Assembly (NCBI GenBank): GCA_905235855.1
Contig: CAJONE010000022.1
Location: 1 to 39,016, forward strand
Length of the DNA: 39,016 bases
From: an uncultured Bacteroidales bacterium
Lineage (GTDB): Bacteria; Bacteroidota; Bacteroidia; Bacteroidales; P3
Direction of reading: 5' to 3'
Shown here: piece by piece, positions 15,605 to 24,577 of the stretch
How positions within the stretch are numbered: position 1 is the first letter of the stretch
Layout: each line of letters begins with the position of its first letter
The notes under the pieces: generated by a model
The model's input: only the letters and a program-made list of their open reading frames with translations
Told to the model about the DNA's origin: nothing
The model's database searches: none
Program-made: the position numbers and the translations under genes

Positions 15605-17056
15605 CTAAAACACGCCGAACTTGATGGTGAGCAGGTCGTTCACCTTTTGTCCATCCTTTTTGGGGGTGAATGCACCGCCGTTTGTGACGGTAATGTTTTT
15701 TGCCGATGGAACTTTTGCTTGAAAGTATTCAAGCAGGTTTTTTGCGCGGTGGCCTGCTATTATTTTGTTGAACTCTTTGTCCGATTCGAGTCCGCAGTAT
15801 GTTGTCATTTGCACCTGCACAGCGGGGTTCCCTGACAGGAAAGCTACGAGCGAGGCAAGTTTATCGCGCCCTTCTTTTGTCAGTTCCACTGCCGCATTGT
15901 CGCCAAATAGACCTTGCAGCTCAATGTACTGTCCCGGATCGTACGAGGTCAGCACTATGTTCATCTGCCGTTCTTCAATAAGGCTATCGTCGTTTAACCG
16001 TCTGCTGTCAATCGTCTTGTGACACAAACTGTACGATACCTTTCCGAATGTGACATCGTAAAAAACATCCTTTTTCAGAAACAGGCTATACCGTCCCTCT
16101 GTGTTAGTCAGTGTTTCGATAGGGCGGTTGTCGTTTCGGTTAACGGTTATCTGGGTGCGTGGTTGCGGGTGGTTGCGCCCATCGACAACGGTGCCGTATA
16201 TCGCCACGAGATCCGGTGTCCCGTTGTAGGCAATGAGCATATCTCCGATTGACGTGCTGTCGCCCTCGCGTACGATGTATGTCCGTTCGTTGTACACTAA
16301 TGCCGCGCGTTCGTTGTGTTGGCTGTTGAACGGGGCGGGCAGTGCCTGTAGTTGGCCGAATCGTTTCTTTATCCTATAGCCGACACTGTCGTCCTGCAAA
16401 ATTTCCACGTTGACCTTTATCGCGTAGAGGTCGCTGCCACCGCGACTGTTGTTGTGTCCGTCCGACGAAAATATAAGATAGTCACGCCACAGTGTCGGAC
16501 ACGTTTCGTTGCCAGGGCTATTAGCCTCTGTGATAGGTTCGGGCTGTGACCACTGTTGGCCAGTCCTTACCGTGATGTATAGGTCTCTGCCACCTTGCTT
16601 GTGTTTTGATTTGGAGGAGAAAACCATGTATTTGCCGTCTGGCGAAAAAGCAGGATGTTCTATCGGCATTTTGCCACCACCAGGGCGAAACGATTTGCCC
16701 TTACCGTCTTTGCCGTAGGGAATGGCATAAAGTTTCGAGTTGAAAAACCAGAACTTTGTGGTGTAAACAAGCTCGTCGCTTTCGGGGTTGCGTGTCGCAT
16801 AGGTGACCTTTTTTGTCCCGACAATCCTTTCCGGTTCGATGTTGCCAAGCATTCCGTGGCTTTCTGATACCAGCAGTGGCAACTCTTTTGTGAAGCAATA
16901 TATCTCGTCGTCCACAACGCTTATTCCGCGAACCGTTGCGGGTATCTGCAGAGGAGTACTGGTCGGATGCAGGTCGGTCAAGGTTTGACTGGCGACGGTA
17001 AGCGACAAGTTTAGCAACAAGAGGGCTATTGTGGTTCTTCTGTTCATTTTACTCAT
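15605..17056 (-). CDS. OmpA/PD40-type cell-envelope protein
   Basis: The 483-residue protein starts with a signal peptide (RRTTIALLLLNLSLTVASQ). The next 260 residues contain PD40/WD40-like beta-propeller blades: HPAFSPDGKYMVFSSK, GGRDLYITVR, DYLIFSSDGHNNSRGGSDLY. About residues 280-360 form a carboxypeptidase-regulatory-like beta-sandwich (VAIYGTVVDGRNHPQPRTQI, TEGRYSLFLKK). The last 110 residues resemble an OmpA-like peptidoglycan-associated domain (LTKEGRDKLASLVAFLSGNP, then NKIIAGHRAKNLLEYF), though diverged. This domain order is like that of T9SS envelope component PorE and of many Bacteroidota OmpA-family proteins. It has no clear lipobox, so it is probably periplasmic. I see no basis for a specific gene name. 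Confidence 0.8.
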   Translation of the reverse strand: MSKMNRRTTIALLLLNLSLTVASQTLTDLHPTSTPLQIPATVRGISVVDDEIYCFTKELPLLVSESHGMLGNIEPERIVGTKKVTYATRNPESDELVYTTKFWFFNSKLYAIPYGKDGKGKSFRPGGGKMPIEHPAFSPDGKYMVFSSKSKHKQGGRDLYITVRTGQQWSQPEPITEANSPGNETCPTLWRDYLIFSSDGHNNSRGGSDLYAIKVNVEILQDDSVGYRIKKRFGQLQALPAPFNSQHNERAALVYNERTYIVREGDSTSIGDMLIAYNGTPDLVAIYGTVVDGRNHPQPRTQITVNRNDNRPIETLTNTEGRYSLFLKKDVFYDVTFGKVSYSLCHKTIDSRRLNDDSLIEERQMNIVLTSYDPGQYIELQGLFGDNAAVELTKEGRDKLASLVAFLSGNPAVQVQMTTYCGLESDKEFNKIIAGHRAKNLLEYFQAKVPSAKNITVTNGGAFTPKKDGQKVNDLLTIKFGVF

Positions 17057-17152
17057 TTGATGGCATGCAGCCGGTTTGTTGTGGAATGTGTTTACGGTTG
17101 CAAATCGCTTCGATTGATTTTATATTCCGTTTTGCTCGCCATCGTTACGGAG

Positions 17153-19567
17153 TCACTCCATAATCAAGGGTACGGCTTCCTTCATCTCGTTTATATAGTG
17201 GAAGGTAAGTCCTTTTAGGTATTCGGCGTTTATATCCTCAATGTCGCGGCGGTTTTCTTCACTCAGTACGATGTCGGTTATCTCGGCACGCTTGGCTGCC
17301 AGTATTTTCTCCTTGATGCCCCCGACGGGTGTAATGGCTCCGCGTAGCGTTATTTCGCCCGTCATGGCATAGGTGGCTTTGACTTTGCGGTGCGTGAAAG
17401 CCGACAACATGGCTATGAATATCGTTATTCCTGCCGAAGGACCGTCCTTTGGGGTTGCACCTTCTGGCACGTGAATGTGGATGTTTGAGTTTTCGATGGT
17501 GCTGCTGTCCAGACCGAATTCTTGTGTGTTGGCCTTTAGATACTCGAAAGCGAGCGTGGCAGATTCTTTCATCACGTCGCCGAGATTGCCGGTCATCGAG
17601 AGTGTGCCTTTGCCGTTGGATGTGCTGGCCTCCACAAACAGAATTTCGCCGCCCACACTGGTCCACGCCAGTCCGGTTACTACGCCCACTTTTGATTCTT
17701 TTCCGCGGCGTTCGCCCGTGTGTATGGGCAGTCCGAGCATGCCTTTCAGCTCTTCGGCTGCAATTGAGCGGGGGCATTCGTTGCCCGAAGCCACGTCTAC
17801 GGCACGGCGGCGAATAACTTTGGCTATGGTTTTCTCCAATTGTCGCACACCGCTTTCTCGGGTATAGTTGTCAATGATGGTGCGCAGCACCTCAGGGCTG
17901 AATTTCAGCCCCCCCCTGTCGAAACCGTTCTCTTTCAGCTGGCGCGGTATGAGATGGCGTTTGGCTATCTCTATTTTTTCCTCTATAACGTATCCGCTCA
18001 ATTCGATAATCTCCATCCTGTCGAGCAGAGCGGGTTGAATGGAGGCGAGACTGTTGGCCGTGGCTATAAACATAACCTTCGAGAGGTCGAAGTCGAGGTC
18101 GAGGTAGTTGTCGTGGAACGCGTTGTTCTGTTCAGGGTCAAGCACTTCAAGCAATGCCGCCGTGGGGTCGCCGTTGTGGGTGCTGGTCTGCACTTTGTCA
18201 ATCTCGTCGAGAATAAACACGGGGTTGGCGGTTGCTGCTTTTTTGATGCCCTGAAGTATGCGTCCGGGCAGTGCACTCACGTAGGTGCGCCTGTGACCTC
18301 GGATCTCGGCCTCATCGTGCAACCCGCCGAGTGCAACGCGCACGTATTTGCGTCCCATGGCGGAGGCTATGCTCTTGCCAAGTGAGGTTTTGCCCGTACC
18401 CGGAGGTCCCACCAGGCAGATTATTGGCGAGCGCATGTCTTTTTTCAGGCTTAACACTGCGAGGTACTCTATGATGCGCTCTTTTACCTTTTCGATGCCA
18501 TAGTGGTCGCGATCCAGTATCTTGCGGGCATGGTCGGTGCGCAGGTCGTCTTTCGAATATTCATTCCAGGGCAGTTCAAGCATCAGGTCGAGATAGTTGT
18601 ACTGCACGGTATAGTCGGGCGACTGTGGCTGCTGTCGTTGCAGTTTTGCCAGTTCTTTTTCGAAGGCGGCGGCAATTTCCTTGCTCCATTTTTTCTTTTT
18701 GCTCCGTGCACGCAACTCTTCAACGTCATGGTCGCTCGGCGTGCCGCCGAGTTCGTCCTGAATCACGCGCATCTGCTGGTTCAGATAGTATTCGCGCTGT
18801 TGCCGGTCCATAATCGAGCGAGCCTTTTCGGTTACCTCGTCGCGTACGTCGATGTAGCTCATCAGGTCGTGCATGATATCGATTATACCATTCATTCGAA
18901 GCTGGTAGTTGTCGGTTTCGAGGAGCCCTTGTTTTGTCTCGACGTCAATTTCGAGGTGCGAGGCAATATAGTTTATCAGGATGCGGTCGCTTCCGATGCC
19001 TTTTATGTTGTTTGCAGCCTCCGAACTGCCCTCGCGTTGGCGCAGCAGTGTGCCGTAGAGTTTCCTCAATTCGCTGATTCCGCTTTTGTACTGTTTTGTA
19101 CCGCGTCCGGCTGCGCTTTCCTCATGTAGAGTGATTATGCCGTTATAGTAGGGCTCTTTCGATGTGATTGATTCGAGCGAAAACCGCTTCACACCCTGCA
19201 CTACGCCCATAGTTGCCCCGTTGGGCAGGTCGAATACTTTTAGCACGCGAGCCACGGTCCCCATCGGATATAGGTCTGCCATTTCCGGCTCCTCGCTGTC
19301 GTTGCGTTGTGCTATAACTCCTATGCGCAGTCCGCGCCGGCTAGCTTCCTTCAGTAGCTTGACCGAGCGTTTTCTGCTTGCCGCCACAGGCAGTATCACC
19401 CCAGGGAAAAGCACGTTGTCCCTCATTGGCAGTATAGGCAGCTCTGTCGGTATGCTGTCGTCGGTCAGTAGAAATTCCTCCTCCTCTTTGGATATAAGCG
19501 GTATAAAGTCGGCGTTCTTGACTATGCCGTCCATAAAATCGCCTTCTGCTTCTGTAAATAACTTCAT
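17153..19567 (-). CDS. lon: ATP-dependent protease Lon
   Basis: Lon is a homohexameric AAA+ protease that degrades misfolded and regulatory proteins in the cytoplasm. The 804-residue product is complete. The N-terminal substrate-binding domain starts [20 protein letters not shown], followed by the coiled-coil region ([20 protein letters not shown]). The ATPase domain has Walker [10 protein letters not shown] at 387-395 and a Walker B around [11 protein letters not shown]. The proteolytic domain has S711 in KDGPSAGIT and K754 in [11 protein letters not shown], 43 residues apart as in E. coli Lon. The ATG at 19567 is followed by a 30-residue group-specific extension. It stands alone. No heat-shock operator is evident upstream. 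Confidence 0.97.
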   Translation of the reverse strand: MKLFTEAEGDFMDGIVKNADFIPLISKEEEEFLLTDDSIPTELPILPMRDNVLFPGVILPVAASRKRSVKLLKEASRRGLRIGVIAQRNDSEEPEMADLYPMGTVARVLKVFDLPNGATMGVVQGVKRFSLESITSKEPYYNGIITLHEESAAGRGTKQYKSGISELRKLYGTLLRQREGSSEAANNIKGIGSDRILINYIASHLEIDVETKQGLLETDNYQLRMNGIIDIMHDLMSYIDVRDEVTEKARSIMDRQQREYYLNQQMRVIQDELGGTPSDHDVEELRARSKKKKWSKEIAAAFEKELAKLQRQQPQSPDYTVQYNYLDLMLELPWNEYSKDDLRTDHARKILDRDHYGIEKVKERIIEYLAVLSLKKDMRSPIICLVGPPGTGKTSLGKSIASAMGRKYVRVALGGLHDEAEIRGHRRTYVSALPGRILQGIKKAATANPVFILDEIDKVQTSTHNGDPTAALLEVLDPEQNNAFHDNYLDLDFDLSKVMFIATANSLASIQPALLDRMEIIELSGYVIEEKIEIAKRHLIPRQLKENGFDRGGLKFSPEVLRTIIDNYTRESGVRQLEKTIAKVIRRRAVDVASGNECPRSIAAEELKGMLGLPIHTGERRGKESKVGVVTGLAWTSVGGEILFVEASTSNGKGTLSMTGNLGDVMKESATLAFEYLKANTQEFGLDSSTIENSNIHIHVPEGATPKDGPSAGITIFIAMLSAFTHRKVKATYAMTGEITLRGAITPVGGIKEKILAAKRAEITDIVLSEENRRDIEDINAEYLKGLTFHYINEMKEAVPLIME

Positions 19568-19844
19568 TCGTGAATTTGAAAGTTTGTTTTTAAACTGGGG
19601 CCAATCTGCACTATTTTATTTCGATATCACCCGTTCACAATCGGCCACACAATAAACTAATACGCAAAACAGCCGAAAAAGTTACGTCAGTGTGTGGTCT
19701 GCTATACTTTATCGTGTGTATCAAATAAATGTTTGTTTGATGTTTTCCTCCCATAGGGAGTATTTACACTGTGCCGATATGCCGCAGGCGATGCCTGCGG
19801 CTTTAGCGGTATATGCTATTTCAAGGCAAATTTCAGTGGTCGCT
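19568..19844. other. Intergenic region with two palindromes
   Basis: Between lon and the exonuclease gene are two hairpins: CTCCC-ATA-GGGAG (19749-19761) and the 9-bp perfect GCCGCAGGC-GAT-GCCTGCGGC (19781-19801). Neither is followed by a convincing T run on the - strand, so neither is a clear terminator for the exonuclease gene. They may be a dispersed palindromic repeat or an RNA structure. No gene is seen. Confidence 0.55.
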
Positions 19845-20552
19845 TTATCGTATTTCGACGCAAGTGTCGGGAATCTCTTTGTCCGAACCCTTGAGTTTCA
19901 GGTATAGGCGTGCGGTGGTAAGCACATCCTTTTGGCAGTAGGTGGAGATTCGTTGAAGGTCGCCATCTAGCCAGTACACTTGTCCGACTTGGCTGCCGTT
20001 GATGTCGTCTTTTGGTGTCGGTAGGCCAAATATGGTCGCCAGAAGTTCGAGTGACGTGAAGTGTTTGTAGTCGCCAAATTTCCACAGTTCCATAGTGTCG
20101 ATGTGAGGAATCTCCCAAGGCTTTTTGCCTGCAATGTCGAGCATCGCGGGGAGTTTAAGTCCGTTGACGAGAAGTCTTCGTGCGATAAAAGGTATGTCGA
20201 ACTCTTTGGCGTTGTGGCCGCAAATGGCATGTTGGTTGTCGCATAGCCAGCTACCCATTCTTGTGACGAAATCCTGAAGCAGTTTTTTTTCGTCCTTGTC
20301 GACGAAAGAGTGAAGCACGAATTTTTCGCCGCTGAAAATGCCTACCGAGATGCATACAATCTTTCCAAACTCGGCGTATATTGCGGCGCGGTTGTACAGT
20401 TCGCGCGCGCTATTTTCGCTGAAGTTGACAAACTCGGACATCGTTCGGGCTTTCTTGTCCCAAAGTGCTTGCATTTGTTCTGTTAGGTCGTCGTATTTCG
20501 CTGCACCCGGCACAGTTTCGATGTCGAGAAAGAGTATTCTGTTAAGTTCCAT
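19845..20552 (-). CDS. PolB-type 3'-5' exonuclease (ribonuclease H-like)
   Basis: The 235-residue protein has the DEDD exonuclease pattern of the family related to the proofreading domain of family-B DNA polymerases (DNA_pol_B_exo2 type). Motif I is LFLDIETVPGA with D10 and E12, motif II is ICGHNAKEFDIPFIARRL, and motif III is YCQKDVLTTARLYLKL with the last aspartate (DEDDy-like, the tyrosine at the usual place four residues before). Stand-alone members are predicted to remove 3' nucleotides from DNA or RNA. The ATG at 20552 is chosen because the domain begins directly after it; the frame stays open further up into the rpmE terminator. Transcription is probably independent of rpmE because of that terminator. 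Confidence 0.85.
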   Translation of the reverse strand: MELNRILFLDIETVPGAAKYDDLTEQMQALWDKKARTMSEFVNFSENSARELYNRAAIYAEFGKIVCISVGIFSGEKFVLHSFVDKDEKKLLQDFVTRMGSWLCDNQHAICGHNAKEFDIPFIARRLLVNGLKLPAMLDIAGKKPWEIPHIDTMELWKFGDYKHFTSLELLATIFGLPTPKDDINGSQVGQVYWLDGDLQRISTYCQKDVLTTARLYLKLKGSDKEIPDTCVEIR

Positions 20553-20601
20553 TTCGTTATGGTTGTTGTTCCTTTTTTTTGTGTAGAACTCCCGATGGCT
20601 G

Positions 20602-20633
20602 AAAAAAATGCTCCCCTCGGAAGAGGGGAGCAT
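20602..20633 (-). terminator. Terminator of rpmE
   Basis: An 11-bp perfect stem (ATGCTCCCCTC/GAGGGGAGCAT, 20608-20618 with 20623-20633, 4-base loop) is followed on the - strand by seven T. It lies 25 bases after the L31 stop. Confidence 0.95.
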
Positions 20634-20657
20634 CGGACTATAAACTTTAAAAACAAA

Positions 20658-20915
20658 TTATTTCTTGCCGTACTTTTTGTATTTGCTGAGGAATTTGTCA
20701 ACGCGTCCAGCGGTGTCAACCAGCTTCATCTTGCCGGTAAAGAAGGGGTGGGACGTGTTCGAGATTTCGAGTTTCACAACGGGATATTCGTTGCCGTCGG
20801 TGTAGGTGACGGTCTCTTTTGTGTTGGCGCAACTTTTGGTTAGAACCATGGTATCGTTCGACATGTCTTTGAACACAACCAGTCTGTAGTTTTCGGGATG
20901 AATGCCTTTTTTCAT
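20658..20915 (-). CDS. rpmE2: 50S ribosomal protein L31 type B
   Basis: The 85-residue product begins MKKGIHPENYRLVVFKD and carries SNTSHPFFTGKMKLVDTAGR, which is diagnostic of L31, near the central protuberance of the 50S subunit. It has a single cysteine and no CxxC zinc-binding pair, so it is the zinc-independent (type B, C-minus) form. It is monocistronic, with its own promoter (20987-20994) and a strong terminator. No Zur box could be identified by eye. Confidence 0.97.
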   Translation of the reverse strand: MKKGIHPENYRLVVFKDMSNDTMVLTKSCANTKETVTYTDGNEYPVVKLEISNTSHPFFTGKMKLVDTAGRVDKFLSKYKKYGKK

Positions 20916-20986
20916 TTTCTTTCTTTTTTGCCGTTTTAAGCAGTGGCTCTTAAACGATTGTTGATATTTTGTGTTAATTGAGTTTG

Positions 20987-20994
20987 CAAAAGTA
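20987..20994 (-). promoter_or_regulatory. -7 promoter element of rpmE
   Basis: On the - strand TACTTTTG followed by CA fits TAnnTTTG. The leader to the ATG would be about 65 bases. Confidence 0.65.
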
Positions 20995-21149
20995 CTAAAA
21001 AAATTTCAAGTACGTATTGTTGTTTTGAAAATAAAATTGTTGATTATTAAATATCAATAAAATAATTCTATTTTTGATGTTCGATTCCCAATGCTGTCGC
21101 CGTGCTATAAGGGAGGAGATATACTAATTTTGCAACTTATATTGGTTTG

Positions 21150-21407
21150 TCAGCGCAACAGCATAACCGTACCCACTTTGCGTTGATAGCTAAGAATGAC
21201 CCGTTCCAGTTTATAGTTTATGCGGTAGGTATAGTTTGACATAAGGCGGTCGGTGCCGTTGTGTGTGATATGCTATTTGTCGTTGAGTTCGGTACCATGG
21301 ATGACAACGAAGACATCGCGGCTGAAGATCTATATTTCGAATACCAGTATGCCGTTGCCTTCGGCTCCGAAGTGATAGTGATTGCACAATAGATGTCCTG
21401 GTTCGGA
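21150..21407 (-). pseudogene. Decayed second copy of a T9SS type-B sorting domain
   Basis: In one - strand frame, read through two internal stops (TAG, TAG), the sequence gives EPGH, FGAEGNGILVFEI, IFSRDVFVVIHGTELNDK, HNGTD, NYTYRINYKLE, and VGTVMLLR-stop (21152-21150). This aligns along its length with the end of the giant protein (TPGLDI, FGPVGTGIVELEMWVYNREG, HSTDINEKWDGTHHG, VYRINYVKK, VGTVMLLR). It lies after the giant gene's terminator and cannot be expressed as protein. The N-terminal part of its parent gene is not present, so it is the last trace of a deleted paralogue or of a partial duplication. Confidence 0.8.
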
Positions 21408-21408
21408 C

Positions 21409-21438
21409 AAAAAAATGGTGCGCGATAATTCGCACACC
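21409..21438 (-). terminator. Terminator of the giant T9SS gene
   Basis: GGTGTGCG pairs with CGCGCACC (21431-21438 with 21417-21424, one G-T pair) around a 6-base loop, followed on the - strand by A and seven T. It lies 26 bases after the stop at 21464. Confidence 0.85.
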
Positions 21439-21463
21439 ACTGTAAAGATTGTTGTCAGTCCTC

Positions 21464-24400
21464 TTACCTTAACAGCATTACCGTTCCGACCAGAGTCTGT
21501 GGACCGTTCTGCATTGACTTCTTCACATAGTTGATGCGGTAGACGTAGGCCGCCTGCGGACATGGAACACCATGGTGAGTTCCGTCCCATTTTTCGTTGA
21601 TGTCTGTCGAGTGGAAGACAATTAGACCTTCGCGATTGTAAACCCACATCTCAAGCTCGACTATGCCAGTGCCGACAGGTCCAAAGAGATTGTTTATGTC
21701 GAGACCGGGTGTGAATGCGTTAGGCAGGTAGAGTGACTCGAAGTAGTACGGAATAGCTATGCGACTGGTGTCGGCGCACTGTTCGCTGTGTGCTATCAGC
21801 TCAATTATCACCGAGTCGTTGCCGCTTGCCATATCGTAGTCACCATAGATATGTTCGGTTTGCTGGGTGTAGTATTGTCCGTCGACATACCAGTCGCGCT
21901 GTGCCGTATGGCGGTCGCCGTTTACGTTATAGTCGGCGTGCCAGCGTAGGTTGTCAGGTGTGACGTATGGCGGGTTGACTGTTATGTCGGCAGTGGGTTT
22001 GACAAAGCGGCTTAAGGTTATGTTTGCCGTTTGTGGGCAGCGCCTGTTGTCGCCGTATGCCACGCTTACATAGTAAGTTGTTTCCTCACCCGGATTTACG
22101 TGTATCACACTGTCTGTACCCTGTGGCGTCGAATGGCCAAATTGTGTTTTGCTGCTCCATTGGTATCTGAAAGCGTCGCCGTGGGTCGGAGGTGTGGCTA
22201 TTGCGCTAAGGTCGTACCATCCTTGGATGCAGTCGATATCTTTTTCGATCTCAACCGTAAGGGTGGGCAACAATACGAGGTGCAGGGCATATAGGCTGTC
22301 GCAGCCATATACCGTCTGGTAGGTGTGAGTGAAGTTTCCTCCCGTGGTGTGCCCCTCGCCGTGCCAGGTGTATATTTCGCCTTCGCATAGAGAGTCGGTC
22401 TCTTCTATACGGTAGGACGGGTGGATTGTGAGGTGCAGGGTAACTACACTGTCGCATTGCCATTGGTTTTGAAGCGTCCGTGTCATGTTCGTATCCTGCG
22501 TGAAAGTCGTACCGTTCCAGATGTAGCTGTCGCAAGCTTGCCGATAGTCGTCAGTTGCATTGCTGTAGTGTATAGTTAGATGCAGTGTGACCGTCGAGTC
22601 GCATCCAGCCGCATTGCCGTTAGGCAGCAGGTGGGTCGGCTCTTCGGTTGAGACCGTATAGGTTTGGCCGTTACCAGTGGTCCAGATGTAGCTGTCGCAG
22701 GCCGTCACGGTTTCGGTACCGAAGCTCTTGTGGTTTATTGTAAGATCGAGATAGGCCACGCTGTCGCATCCCGCTGCTGTTACGGTGTTCCAGTGGTAAA
22801 CGCCGGTCATCCCATAGGTGCCCCCGTCGGTTGCCCAGGTGTATGTGTCGCATGCTGTTACGCTTTCCATACTGCGCAGTGTGTCGTTCACTGTGACAGT
22901 ACCCGTCTTTGTTACGGTCGGGCATCCGTAGAGATTTGTGGCCGTGATGGTGAAGTTGCCGCTGTAGTGCGGGATCCCCGAAAGGCGGCCGTAGCCGGTG
23001 CCCATAAAGTCATATTGTACATCGTCGGGTATACCTTCCACTGCTATGTTGGCATGGGTGTAACGGATGTTGATAGGAGTTATGCTTGCTCCTGCACATA
23101 CGGTCTGCTCCAAGTCGTTGGCCGAAATCTCCGCCAGAGGGAATACAATTACTGTTACTGCATCCGTGTCGCGGCATCCGTTTTCATCGGTTGCTGTGAC
23201 GGTATAGGTCGTCGTGTCGGCGGGGGTGGCCACTACCGTTGGCGCATCGCTGCGGTCGAGTCCGGTTCCAGGCAACCAGTTGTATTGCACTGTGCCGCCT
23301 ATGTTGTCGCTTCTTCCGTTGGCTATTAGAGTTGTGCTTTCGCCGAGGCAGATTGATACATCGTTCGAGGCCGTGACGTTTATGTTGCTGGCGGGGATAT
23401 GCACTTGTATTATGCTGGTTGTCTGGTTGCCGCATTCGTCGGCTACCGTAACGGTCACATTGACGTTTTGAGCATCGTGAGTATTTTGCGCAAAACGTGC
23501 GGTAGTGTCTGGAGACTGAGAGACAAAGGAGACGGTGTGTCCACAGTTGTCGCTTGTCGCTGCCAGAGTGATATCTTTCAGGTTAGGCATCCTAAATTGG
23601 CAATTCCCTGCTGCAATTGCTTCCTGTGGGGCGATTGAGCCTATCTCCGGTCGGATGGTATCGCGTACCGTATAGGTAAAGTCCCATTGGGATTCAAGCC
23701 CCGAACAGTCGCGATAGGTGAAACTGTATGTTCGTGAGCCGTTGCAATTGTTGTAGTTTTCGGTCACAACCGTGTCGACCGGAACTAATAGGTTGTCGCA
23801 CACGTCATACATCTCCGGCAGTACACTCGGCAACACCGCATCATCCATGCAGGCTACGGTTGCAGCATTGATTACGGGCGTGCCTCGTTCGCTGGGTGGG
23901 GTAGACCTGTCTATTGTATAGGTGTATCTCCAGAAATCTTCTGCCCCTGCACAGTCCTGATAGCGATAGACGAATGTTACTGTGCCTTCGCATCCCGGCG
24001 TCCCCCAAATGGTGTCAATTTGGTGCAGGGTGGGAACCACCATAGTGTTGCAGCTGTTTCTCACTTCTGGCGATTCAGGTATGGTCACTTCTGACAGGCA
24101 CTCAACGGTCGTACCTTCATCGTTCGGTAGCGAGAACGGTTCGGGAGTTACGTGGTATGTGTAGCTCCAACTGTGTGTTACGGCGTTGATGGTGTAGGTG
24201 TAGGTGAATGTCGAGTCGCCGCAGCCTTGTTCGTTTACGTTATTTTCGGTTAATGTCAAAACAGGTCTGTATTCAACGCCGCATACCATGAATACAGGTA
24301 TGCTTGGTGTGCCATCGAAGCTCGGCTCGATAATGTCGGTGACGCAGTGTACTACGGATGTTTCATCGGGTTGTTCGATGAACACATCCGGGTTGACTGT

Positions 24401-24577
24401 GTAGACATAGCTCCACACGCTGTCGTGGCCCGCACAGTCGGTGTAGGTGTAGCGGTGTGTCACCGTGCCAGTGCCGTGTTCATGGCGGCAGTGCTGTCGA
24501 GATAGACGGGTACTATGTTGCGGCCGCAGGCATCCTGAATGGTGTTGGCACCTGGTATCACGGCGTCGATAGCACAA
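21464..24577 (-). CDS. Giant protein, C-terminal segment (frame 3)
   Basis: This 1,037-codon open frame is genuine from GTGTVTHRYTYTDCAGHDS on; its first 35 or so residues are out of register. It continues with three to four Cys repeats (DCAGAEDFWRYTYTI, DCSGLESQWDFTYTV) and an HYR-like module (DNCGHTVSF, DECGNQTTS). A PKD-like segment follows (CLGESTTLIANG, GCRDTDAVTV). Next are four repeats pairing CDSYxW with GCDSxxxLHLTI at about 60-residue spacing. A last sandwich domain leads into the sorting signal: YLPNAFTPGLDINNLFGPVG, VYNREGLIVF, WDGTHHG, VYRINYVKK, GTVMLLR. The last module matches the type-B gliding-motility-associated C-terminal domain used for T9SS export. No start codon or signal for independent translation is evident. 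Confidence 0.75.
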   Translation of the reverse strand: MCYRRRDTRCQHHSGCLRPQHSTRLSRQHCRHEHGTGTVTHRYTYTDCAGHDSVWSYVYTVNPDVFIEQPDETSVVHCVTDIIEPSFDGTPSIPVFMVCGVEYRPVLTLTENNVNEQGCGDSTFTYTYTINAVTHSWSYTYHVTPEPFSLPNDEGTTVECLSEVTIPESPEVRNSCNTMVVPTLHQIDTIWGTPGCEGTVTFVYRYQDCAGAEDFWRYTYTIDRSTPPSERGTPVINAATVACMDDAVLPSVLPEMYDVCDNLLVPVDTVVTENYNNCNGSRTYSFTYRDCSGLESQWDFTYTVRDTIRPEIGSIAPQEAIAAGNCQFRMPNLKDITLAATSDNCGHTVSFVSQSPDTTARFAQNTHDAQNVNVTVTVADECGNQTTSIIQVHIPASNINVTASNDVSICLGESTTLIANGRSDNIGGTVQYNWLPGTGLDRSDAPTVVATPADTTTYTVTATDENGCRDTDAVTVIVFPLAEISANDLEQTVCAGASITPINIRYTHANIAVEGIPDDVQYDFMGTGYGRLSGIPHYSGNFTITATNLYGCPTVTKTGTVTVNDTLRSMESVTACDTYTWATDGGTYGMTGVYHWNTVTAAGCDSVAYLDLTINHKSFGTETVTACDSYIWTTGNGQTYTVSTEEPTHLLPNGNAAGCDSTVTLHLTIHYSNATDDYRQACDSYIWNGTTFTQDTNMTRTLQNQWQCDSVVTLHLTIHPSYRIEETDSLCEGEIYTWHGEGHTTGGNFTHTYQTVYGCDSLYALHLVLLPTLTVEIEKDIDCIQGWYDLSAIATPPTHGDAFRYQWSSKTQFGHSTPQGTDSVIHVNPGEETTYYVSVAYGDNRRCPQTANITLSRFVKPTADITVNPPYVTPDNLRWHADYNVNGDRHTAQRDWYVDGQYYTQQTEHIYGDYDMASGNDSVIIELIAHSEQCADTSRIAIPYYFESLYLPNAFTPGLDINNLFGPVGTGIVELEMWVYNREGLIVFHSTDINEKWDGTHHGVPCPQAAYVYRINYVKKSMQNGPQTLVGTVMLLR

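Noticed and set aside
21126-21133. TAATTTTG on the + strand as a promoter
   Set aside because: No -33 element is present and it would read into the antisense of the decayed sorting domain; chance in AT-rich DNA is enough.
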